Assembly (NCBI GenBank): GCA_037043455.1
Contig: JAWPHD010010973.1
Span: forward strand, 24,008-88,007
Origin: Cyrtodaria siliqua
Taxonomy: Eukaryota; Mollusca; Bivalvia; Adapedonta; Hiatellidae
Direction: 5' to 3'
Length of the DNA: 64,000 bases
The position numbers and the translations under genes were made by a program. Positions 55,505-64,000 of this stretch are shown piece by piece (within the stretch, counting starts at the first letter, position 1; each line of letters begins with the position of its first letter). A model generated the notes under the pieces. The model ran no database searches and was not told the origin of the DNA. It saw only the letters and a program-made list of their open reading frames with translations.

Positions 55505-55645
55505 ATTCACGTTAGCGAGTGTCTCTTCAATCCAAAACAGTAAGTGTCTCTTTAATCCAAAACAGTAACTGTCTCTTTAATCCAAAACAGTAAGTGTTTC
55601 TTTAATTCAAATTGTAATTGTCCTTTCAGTCCAAATTAATTTCCA
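55505..55645 (+). repeat. ~27-bp minisatellite
   Basis: Four to five units of GTGTCTCTTTAATCCAAAACAGTAA, decaying to the right. Confidence 0.85.
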
Positions 55646-56055
55646 ATATTTCCGGTTTAATCCAAATATACAATTTCACTGTTATAATGAATGAGCACAA
55701 TAATAAGTAAATCCTCTCACAAACATACTTTATATTTTTAAAAGCATCCAATTCAAAATTAACTTTTTACTGAATACTAATCTTCCCAACTGAACTGCTG
55801 AGCTGCTCCGAGAGTCTGTTTATATTCTGCCAAAGATTGTTCCAAAAGCTTCCCCACTAAAACAGTCTAACGAGAACAGTCCAAATCATCATAAATGAAT
55901 TTACATAAATAATTTGCATGAATGATAAACGTGTTTACATATATTCTAATTTTAGCTGTTCTTCAATGCCAACTCAATAATTAACATGTAATGCAACATG
56001 TAAACATTGAGATATAGGTAACAATAAAGGCGAGCTGCACATAACAAAATACAAA

Positions 56056-58597
56056 CAAGAGGCCCAAGAGGGCCTGTGGACGCTCTACTGGCTAAAACAG
56101 CTCTTATAGATTTAGATAGATATAGCTCTCTTCTCCTATAGATTTAACAAAGGAAAATACAATATAGCATTTTTCAACAAATCAAGGGCCATAACACTGT
56201 TATTACTAACAAGATCTAGCTGGTTTTCAAAATTGTCCAAGATTTCATTGATATACCGCGCTTTGCACAACTAGACATCATACTGAGGCTTCCTGCCAAA
56301 TTTTGTAGAAATCCAACAAGCCATTTAAGAGGAGTAGCGCCTACAAGAAATTTAAAATAAAAAGTCAAAGGGCCATAACTCCCGTCAAAAATCAGCGAAC
56401 TGAAACAAAAACGTGAAATGCACAACTAGACATCTTACCGATGCTTCCTGACAAGTTTCGTCGAAATTCAACAAGGCATTTAGGATGAGTAGCGCCGACA
56501 AGAAATTTTAAAGTAAGTGTCAAGTAATTAAAAAGATAATGAATTTTTTTTTTAAAAAAATAAATAATTCAATTCAATCAATAAAAAAAAAAAAAAAAAA
56601 AAATGAAAAATTTAAAAAAAAAAAATAAAAAAAAAAAAAATAAATAAATAAAAAATAAAATTAAAAAAAAAAAAATATTAAAAAGAAATTAAAAAACTGT
56701 TACCCCCGGGGCGCGTCCAAATTTGACACCAGGGTCACCATTTGAACAAACTTGGTAGAGGACAATAAGCTGATGCTACACGTAATGAGAGCTTTGTGCC
56801 ATGTGGTTCCAGAGAAGAAGATTTTTTTCAGTTTTTGCCTATACAAGCCTAAGTAAAACTGTGACCCCCAGGGTGGGGCCAAATGTGACCAATGGGTCAC
56901 CATTTGAACAAACTTGGTAGAAGACCATAAGCTTATAGCAAATGCAAAATATTAAACCTCTGGCTCCTGCAGTTTCAGAGAAGAAGATTTTTTAAGTTTT
57001 TCCTATACATGTCTATGTAAAACATGTGACCCTTGGGGCGGGGTCAAATGTGACCCAAGGGTCACAATTTTAACAAAGTTGGTAAAGGACCATAAGCTTA
57101 TAGCAAGTGCAAAATATTAAACCTCTGGCTCTTGCAGTTCCAGAGAAGAAGATTTTTTTCAGTTTTTCCCTATACAAGCATTAATGTAAAACTGTGACGC
57201 CCGGGCCGGGGCCAGATGTGACCCCAGGGTCACCATTTGAACAAAATTGGTAAAGGACCATAAGCTTATAGTAACAGCAAAATATTAAACCTCTGGCTCT
57301 TGCAGTTTCAGAGATGAAGATTTTTTCAGTTTTTACCTATACATGTCTATGTAAAACATGTGACCCTTGGAGCGGGGCCAAATGTGACCCCAGGGTCACC
57401 ATTTGAACAAACTTGGTAAAGGACCATAAGCTTATAATAAATATAAAATATCAAACCTCTGGCTCTTGTAGTTTCCGAGAAGAAGATTTTTTAAAAAAAA
57501 ATCCTATATAAGTCTATGAAAAACTGTGACCCTCGGGGCGGGGACAAATTTGACCCTAGGGTCATCATTTGAACAAACTTAGTAGAGGACCTTAAGCTGA
57601 TGCTACATGTAATAAATGAGAGCTCTGTGCCATGTGGTTCCAGAGAAGAAGAATTTTTTCAGTTTTCCCTATACAAGCCTATGTAAAACTGTGACCCCCG
57701 GGGTGGGGCCAAATGTGACCCCTGGGTCACCATTTGAACAAACTTGTTAGAGGACCACAAGCTTATAGCAAATGCAAAATATTAAACCTCTGGCTCTTGC
57801 AGTTTCAGAGAAGAAGATTTTTTAAGTTTTTCCCTATACATGTCTATATAAAACATGTGACCCTTGAGGCGGGGCCAAATGTGACCCGAGGGTCACCATT
57901 TGAACAAGCTTGGTAAAGGACCATAAGCTTATAGTAAATGCAAAATATCAAACCTCTGGCTGTTGTAGTTTCAGAGAAGAAGATTTTTTTAAAAAAAAAT
58001 CCTATATAAGTCTATGTAAAACTGTGACCCCCGGGGCGGAAACAAATTTGACCCCAGGGTCACCATTTGAACAAACTTAGTAGAGGACCATAAGCTGATG
58101 CTACATGTAATACATGAGAGCTCTGTGCCTTGTGGTTTCAGAGAAGAAGATTTTTTAAAGTTTGTTCCTATATGTCTATATGAAAAACATGCAAAACCTC
58201 AATATACAAACTTTGGACCCCCGGGGCACGGCCATTTTTGACCCCGGGGACTTTATTTGAACAATCTTGATAGTCTAGGCGTTGGCGATCATTTTAAAAG
58301 AAAAACTGTTGAAATCTGTCCAGCGGTTCTGGAGAAGAAGATTTTTTAAGGTTTCGATTATATATGGTAATGGCAGCCATCTTGGATGTAGCGCTGACCT
58401 AATTTTAACAAATCTAAAAAGCATTCATCTAAGGATCATCCATGTGAAGTTTGGTCAAAATTAGCCAAGCGGTTTCTGAGGAGAAGTCATTTGAAGAAAA
58501 GTTAACGGACGGACGGACGACGGACGACGGACGGACGACGGAAGACGGACAACACACCATCCCATAAGCTCTGCTGGCCCTTGGCCAGTAGAGCTAA
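56056..58597 (+). mobile_element. Helentron-like non-autonomous element with nine-unit tandem core
   Basis: The left end AAGAGGCCCAAGAGGGCCTG is followed by GCTCTACTGGC (56082-56092). The right end is a 12-bp stem, GCTCTGCTGGCC-CTT-GGCCAGTAGAGC (58568-58594), followed by TAA. The left motif is the inverse of the right stem arm, the sub-terminal inverted repeat arrangement of DINE-1/Helentron-type elements. The core has nine ~166-bp units starting near 56699, 56861, 57026, 57194, 57360, 57526, 57691, 57857 and 58024, then a GACGGACGGACGACGG-type run. No Rep/helicase, so non-autonomous. Confidence 0.75.
56540..56698. repeat. A-rich low-complexity tract
   Basis: Nearly pure A with interspersed T, inside the Helentron-like element. 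Confidence 0.9.
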
Positions 58598-58771
58598 AAA
58601 GGAGAGAATAAAATACGATAACTTAAAATATGAATAATTTCCGTCCCGTGTGCGTGCCTTATACTAAAACCTTGAAATAAAATAAAGTGGTTTTCTTTAC
58701 CTGAACCAACTTGGCATGCTAAATTTCAAAAAGAAATACCAGTGCACCGGTAACGGAACGTTATAACAAAA

Positions 58772-59202
58772 CAAACCCAAAACATCTACGTTATACCGTA
58801 CATACCGAGTTCTATGTTAGACATGGTGATCCTAACACTACACACACTTATACTGTAAAAGGGTTCAATCTCAAGTATAGTATGTTATAAAATAAAATGG
58901 AAGAGTTCAATCATGTCGGACAAATAGTTCATTACTTAGGCGGTATATATAAAAAAAAAAGTACAGGTATATTATGTCTTTTGTACAGGTATATTATGTC
59001 TGACATCGTGTTGAGAGGTTAACATAATAAATTTAACCCCGATTCAACCCATGGTAGTCGGTGTTATGCACACGGTAGATAACATATAGTATATACATAC
59101 TGAGGGTGAAGGGAACACTATATCATATAGTGACTATATCATATAGTATATATATACTGAGGGTGAAGGGAACATTATAACTGGAGAAGATACTCTGTCA
59201 GC
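58772..59202 (+). promoter_or_regulatory. Promoter and 5' UTR block of the downstream P450 paralogue
   Basis: Close copy of 18122-18496, with TATA-like TATATATAAAAAA at 58944-58956. Differs by a local duplication: ATACTGAGGGTGAAGGGAAC occurs twice (59097 and 59154) versus once in the intact gene. Confidence 0.6.
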
Positions 59203-59557
59203 ATGTTGTCTATTATTGGTGATATCAACTGGATAACCTTGATACTCGTGTTCATTGTTTGTTTGTCTGTTCATCGAATTTGGTTTTCGAAAAAACAATG
59301 GAAACCCCCACTTCCTCCGTCGCCAGGATTTCGACTACCTGTGTTTGGTCATCTGTTACGCATGGAGCCCGACTTCAGGAAACCGTTTCAGAAGTTTCGC
59401 GAACAGTGTGGAGATGTTTACAGCCTTTACTTTGGTAAAAAGTTGGTTATTGTCCTCGGAGGATATGACACGATTAAGGAAGCATTTCATAAGAATGGAG
59501 AATTGTTTGCAAACAGACCAGATAATAAGTTTCTGGAAATGTTGACACGAGGAATGG
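59203..59557 (+). CDS. Exon 1 of a downstream CYP2-clan P450 paralogue (partial gene)
   Basis: 355 bp, same length, start and donor (GG|GTAAGT) as exon 1 of the intact gene. The 118 complete codons differ at eight residues by my count, mostly in the hinge and B-region (for example KNWIPP versus KQWKPP). The anchor and hinge are intact. Intron 1 aligns for about 180 bp and shows the empty site of the 11.3-kb transposon. Later exons lie beyond the window. Confidence 0.9.
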
Positions 59558-59739
59558 GTAAGTGAAATGTTTATAAACACATTTGTTATTGATGGAACCA
59601 CATATGTGTTCCTAGTGCACAACACTGAGCAAATGACTCTGTGTCTCTGTCATAGTTTTGACATTTAATGCAAACATACCGAATGTGTGGGTATTGGAAC
59701 ACATATTAATGATGACTCGGGAGGGCTAAATGTATTTGT

Positions 59740-60940
59740 TGTATCCTCACGGGTTTTGGGACCCATTAAAATTATCTGTATAAACTATACATGTAACAAT
59801 AATCTTTAAAGGGACACATGGTAATCCTGAACCATATATCGATAAATAAAATCAATATCTTGATCTATTAATCGAGACGCCGCGAGTTTTAAAAACAACT
59901 CCCTAGACCTAGCTTCCTTTTTCAACTTTCTTTTTTCGAGAAAAAGGTCGATCTAAAGGGAATAGAGTAATAGTCTATTGCTAAAAGATATAAGTATAGC
60001 GGATTGGTTCTAGTTCGAGCTTTAACATATACAATAGTATTTTATCAATTTTAACAGCAATTTAACGAGTTCAAGGCAAAATAACGTTCTTTAGATCTTC
60101 CTTTATTCAGTTTTTGTTTTTCGAGAATAAGGTCGATCTAAAAGAAATAGCCCGGATAAACAGTTTACTGTTCATCAGTTGTAATGTAAAGATCCTCCTA
60201 CCGTTCTTTCTTTTTGTTACTAAGATTGAGCAATATTAACTCTATAATTTATTCTAGTTTTGTTTCATTGTACGGCTAGACAAGGGTGGATATATTTTTA
60301 AAACGTTTAGAGAGTCGATTAGAATAAACTATCGAGTATAAACTTAATGTATCGCGATAGGATAGCTCAATTTTGAGCAATGGTTTCACAAGTCGAAAGG
60401 CGTGAGTGAAAGTGTGTACAATTGTAAGACAAATAGTGACTTGATACGGGATACTTTACCGTAAGTGCGCTACTGTCACAATTATATCCGAAAATAAAGG
60501 GGAATCCTAGAGTATAACGAGACCAACAGTATGGGTCACTTTAATATACTCAAAATGTACAATGTAAGATATAAAAGCGCATAGTAATTCATTATATAAA
60601 CAATGAACAATGAAACACCATGGACAGCGGTATTAAAACAACGCTTGCTACCTGTCATTGATATTATATTTCATTGTCATTTTTTATATAGAGTGTTGTC
60701 CAAATACGGCCACAAGGTGAGTGCACCTGAACCGCTAGACAGATCATGTTTTTCAAAGTAAGGCACAAGTTAAATGTCATAATTCAGATTTCCAATTAAA
60801 AAAGTCAAAGAAGAAATTTTACAAACCAAACCTAATGAATCATAAATAATCCTTTTTGTTTAATATTAATAAATGATGGTGCGAAGGCTATATGTTTTTT
60901 CACATTTTTTTCTTCATAAATAGTGTTGTGAAGTTAAATA
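59740..60940. other. Intron 1 of the downstream P450, no distinct feature
   Basis: AT-rich. Two inexact copies of TTTCTTTTTTCGAGAAAAAGGTCGATCTAAA-like sequence near 59928 and 60108 hint at a local duplication. No ORF supported. Confidence 0.35.
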
Positions 60941-60944
60941 AATA

Positions 60945-61373
60945 CACGGGTACTAAACATTGACTCTAGCTCTTTTTTCGAGATATATTGAAACGAGAGT
61001 CATTGACACTTCCGAGGTAAAGACAAAGACAAAAAACACAACAGAGTGTGAGGTCAACTCATTATTTTTCATTAAATCATAAATCCAACGATTTATTTCA
61101 AAACTCGGGGAATGCTATTCCAATTATATGTGTTCAAACCATGTTCATGTTGCAAAAATATTGCCAATTGTTGTTTAATTGTACGCCTATGTCTATTAAA
61201 AGAGTGGGAAGTCTGTGTATTTTCTTCGACAGGTCACACTTTTCGGTCTATATTTGCATTTATTCATGAAAGTCAGATGTCTTTTTTTGTCCTTGTCTCA
61301 ACCTTAGAAGTGTCATTGACTCTCGTTTCCGTATATCTCCAAAAAGAGCTAGAGTCAATGTTTAGTACCCGTG
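60945..61373. mobile_element. ~430-bp MITE with ~85-bp TIRs
   Basis: Ends CACGGGTACTAAACATTGAC and its inverse. Inner TIR includes ACGAGAGTCATTGACACTTC. The target duplication is unclear. The + strand ORFs at 61048-61396 fall inside it and are not supported. Confidence 0.75.
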
Positions 61374-61379
61374 AAGTAG

Positions 61380-62095
61380 TAAAGATAAAAGTATGAAGTG
61401 TTCTTCTGTATACAACTTGTACCACAGTCCATTAAAATAAATACTATCAAACGCTTTTTTTAAGTCAACAAAAGCACAAAATAATCTCCCCTTTTCATTT
61501 AATATTTTATGCACAATAGCATTTAAAACGAACATGGCGTCAATTGTCGAGCTTCCCTTCCGAAAACTACAATGAGTATATAATAAGTCTCTACCCATTT
61601 TACTAACCTAGTGTTCAAGATACATGTAAATATCTTAGAAAAACAACTTCCCAAAGTTATGCCTCTGTAATTATTGATATCTTTCGGATTACCTTTTTTT
61701 TAACAATGGAACAGTAATTTCCTCTGACCACTTATCAGGAAAATAGCTCTTATTTAATATAGCATTAACTATATCAACAAGATGCGCTGATAAAATATCA
61801 GTAGTTTCAATGAAATATTCATTGAGTAAGTGATCACTAGCAAAAGCTTTATTCTTTTTTAAATTTTTAATAACAATTTCTACTTCTGAAATAGTTATCG
61901 GCTTATCTAGCTCATCATTAATACAGTCAGGCGAATCAAAATCCTTATCCGTGCAGAACTGCTCGGTTTCATTATCGCGAACGCTAGCGAAATCGGGCTG
62001 TATTTTAAAAAAAAAAATTCGCACAAGTCATCAATCGATATATTACACGGGTTTTTACGTTTTTTAGAAAAAAGCTTCCAAAAACATTTTGGCTT
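61380..62095 (-). pseudogene. LINE reverse transcriptase fragment
   Basis: On the - strand, a 62024-61689 frame reads TISEVEIVIKNLKKNKAF and IVNAILNKSYFPDKWSEEITVPLLKK. After a break, 61598-61362 reads CSFRKGSSTIDAMFVLNAI and LFCAFVDLKKAFDSI. These are RT blocks up to the first catalytic Asp (FVDLKKAFD). The frame is interrupted and the downstream YxDD part is missing, cut off by the MITE at 61373. Confidence 0.85.
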
Positions 62096-62498
62096 TGAAT
62101 TTCTTAATTTCTTTTATCTTGTTATATTCATGATTTCTTTTATCCGTTTTTATTAATCGCTTATATATCGATTTTAAATTACACATATTAACTCTATTTT
62201 CACTAATCTTAATAATAATAGAGGTCTTTTAACGGAACATGAATAATTTACGTCGATAGGGCGGCGAAATTTCTTGCTAATCTTTTGTATGTAACATCGA
62301 AATGTGTTTGACGACGTTTCCACTATCATCCTACATGTAATCTACTTTTTGCTTTCCTTTAAGTTCGAAAACATATACAAAGATAGTAATGGATACAACT
62401 AATGTGAGAGGGCTGTAGTAAAAACAAGCGAGATCAATTGTTTAGTTGGCTTAAATCACAATAATATGCGATCTGTTTTTTACAAGAGACACATTTAA

Positions 62499-63478
62499 AG
62501 ACATCACACCAGAATCAAAAGATCACGGACATTTTACAGTTAGAGACGATCACAAACTTGTTAATCCTCTACTGTGGAAAACATTTATTGAGGCCCTGAC
62601 ATAATTTTATATAAGGCAAAGGCAATGTTTCTTACAATTGCTAAATGTTCATTTTACTGTTTCGAATAGAAACATTTAAATATGGCAGATTAAAAAGGTA
62701 AAATCTGCAAATTCGATTTATTTTATTAATTAAATTTAAAATCTAGTTACAGAATATTGTGCCAAAGTATGAGAACATCCATGACAAGTGTGAACCAGCA
62801 TCCAGATGTAAAACAGAAAAAAAAAATGAGCCAAGTCGTATTATCATAACAGATCCTTGTGCAAAACAGCTTTTATTATCGACAATCAAAAGTTTTGACG
62901 TTTACAAAACTCCCCAGAATTACAGTTTAAGTATGGACTCTTATTTACTGTAATCTTTTAATAACACACTAAACATTTTTCACGACAAAAGGATAGGTTC
63001 TTGTAGTGATATACAGTACATTTTAAAAACAACCTTAGCTGTGTGTCATTGGAATGAAAACATTAGTTTGGACAACGCACGTCGATCATCCTATGGATAC
63101 CGAAATCGAATTTGGTTAAGATGGGTCAGTTTATTAATAAGTTCAAAGACTATATTTGGAGACCATTTTAGAAGACCCAATTAATGTAAGTTTACACATA
63201 ATTATCTTTAAATTAACAATATAATATATGTTGTCTTAAACTTAACCAAAATCTATACTAAAAATATTGAAATTAAATCATACTGGTACTGTTACACATA
63301 CAATTTAGAAATAATTAAATCGGATTTAAAATTGTTTGTCGGGGCCTCATAATATAACGGTACATACCAATCTCCAATTTTGCATGAAATTCTCGTACTT
63401 CTCACAATGCATGAAAAAAAACAATCATAATTATGCCCCCACTATTTCTGTAGGATGGATTTGGCTGGTGTGATGTCT
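62499..63478. mobile_element. 980-bp TTAA DNA transposon inserted in LINE endonuclease
   Basis: TTAA at 62495-62498 and 63479-63482; terminal inverted repeats AGACATCACACCAG (14 bp, perfect). Across the junction the LINE frame continues, so the boundary is exact. A decayed coding remnant lies inside at 62759-63180. Confidence 0.9.
62759..63180 (+). pseudogene. Possible transposase tail remnant in the TTAA element
   Basis: An open frame (62759-62953) contains SRIIITDPCAKQLLLSTIKS. After breaks, ILKTTLAVCHWNENI and GYRNRIWLRWVSLLISSKTIFGDHF follow. The 'LAxxHxNEN' pattern near the end resembles the C-terminal part of widespread invertebrate transposase-like proteins, but this is memory-based and weak. 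It could be any decayed gene carried by the element. Confidence 0.35.
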
Positions 63479-64000
63479 TTAACTAATGAAGATGAAGCTA
63501 TCTGGAAAAATGAATGGGGAGGGGAAGTATATTGTATTGGTAATATACATATAAATATAATGTACAAATAAAGAAGGCATATGTATATTAATAAATCCAA
63601 CATTTCGATTTAACCTTGTAAAATATGCGGACATAGTTAGTGGTAGAATTCAAGCTTTGGAAATAAGTGTTGACGACAAAGAATTGACACTAATAAACAT
63701 ATAGGGCCCGAACGTAGACGAAGCATCCTTCTTTGGAAAAACCTTTAGTTTACAAAACGACGAAAATTCCTTTATATTTGGCGGTGATTTCAATATAGTT
63801 TTAGACATAAAACTGGACCAAAAAAACGACAGACAAGACAGGCATAAACAATAACTCAATTATAAATACAAACTATCTTGTTGATATTTGGAGACTTTTT
63901 AACCCACAAAAACTTCAATATACATGGCATTCAAATACTAAATCACCAAATTTTAGTAGGTTAGACTTCTTTATCTGATAATCTAGTAAATTATTCAAAT

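Larger units (their letters stand above)
62385..64000 (+). pseudogene. LINE apurinic endonuclease domain, split by a TTAA element, runs off edge
   Basis: TTNVRGL (62397-62417) and DQLFSWLKS...ICFLQETH are the N-terminal endonuclease blocks. They stop at 62498 at a transposon insertion and resume at 63483 with NEDEAIWKNEWGGEVY. Further on are INIxGPN (63696-63713), FGGDFNIVLD (63777-63806) with the catalytic Asp/Asn pair, and, in another frame, YTWHSNTKSPNFSRLDFF (63920-63970). Several stops and frame changes show decay. Orientation is opposite to the RT fragment at 61380-62095, so they are separate copies. Confidence 0.85.

Noticed and set aside
59808..60544. Possible further TTAA element (TTAAAGGGACACATGG left, GGGTCACTTTAA right)
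   Set aside because: End similarity breaks after about 12 bases and interior arms do not match; not strong enough to call.
61048..61396. Two + strand ORFs of 73 and 94 residues
   Set aside because: Contained in the MITE at 60945-61373 and spanning its inverted end; no recognisable protein.

Overview
Eukaryotic, AT-rich, repeat-dense genomic DNA. The six-exon cytochrome P450 gene, abundant tRNA-derived SINEs ending in CAATTCAATTC-type tails, Helentron-like elements with tandem cores, and Penelope and LINE remnants suggest a mollusc, most likely a bivalve. The organism assignment is inference; no species marker is present.

The host content is a tandem cluster of CYP2-clan cytochrome P450 genes on the + strand. 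(1) About 3.0-7.5 kb: remnant of an upstream paralogue. Introns 4 and 5 and the last exon are recognisable, exon 5 is gone, the last acceptor is lost and the heme-loop Arg codon is a stop. (2) 18497-49754: a gene I could splice completely by eye. Its six exons have consistent phases and give exactly 500 codons plus stop, with every P450 signature present. (3) From 59203: exon 1 and the promoter of a third paralogue that runs off the right edge. The two promoters and first exons are close copies.

Almost everything else is mobile DNA in introns and spacers, and the paralogous introns act as built-in empty-site controls. An 11.3 kb element with about 660-790 bp terminal inverted repeats and an 8-bp target duplication (18972-30268) sits in intron 1 of gene 2; the same site is empty in gene 3. 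Three related elements (4050-6322, 7894-13499, 20513-27616) show a split direct repeat layout (B2-A2-B1-body-A1 on the + strand, so A1-body-B1-A2-B2 on the - strand). All share an ATTAT junction core, as expected for tyrosine-recombinase (Ngaro-like) retroelements. One retains an SGNH-hydrolase fragment, and the first has an exact empty site in gene 2.

TTAA-flanked, Kolobok/T2-like MITEs occur at 3.2, 5.7, 33.5 and 48.7 kb, and a 980-bp TTAA element splits a LINE endonuclease at 62.5-63.5 kb. Other content: a large foldback element (30762-34432), a TA-flanked MITE (36268), a Penelope-like reverse transcriptase pseudogene (42.7-45.2 kb), LINE fragments on both strands, Helentron-like elements with about 155-166 bp tandem units (1-535, 34.99-38.39, 56.06-58.60 kb), a long AGT/AGC microsatellite (40.5-41.2 kb) and several minisatellites. 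No rRNA, functional tRNA or CRISPR array was seen.
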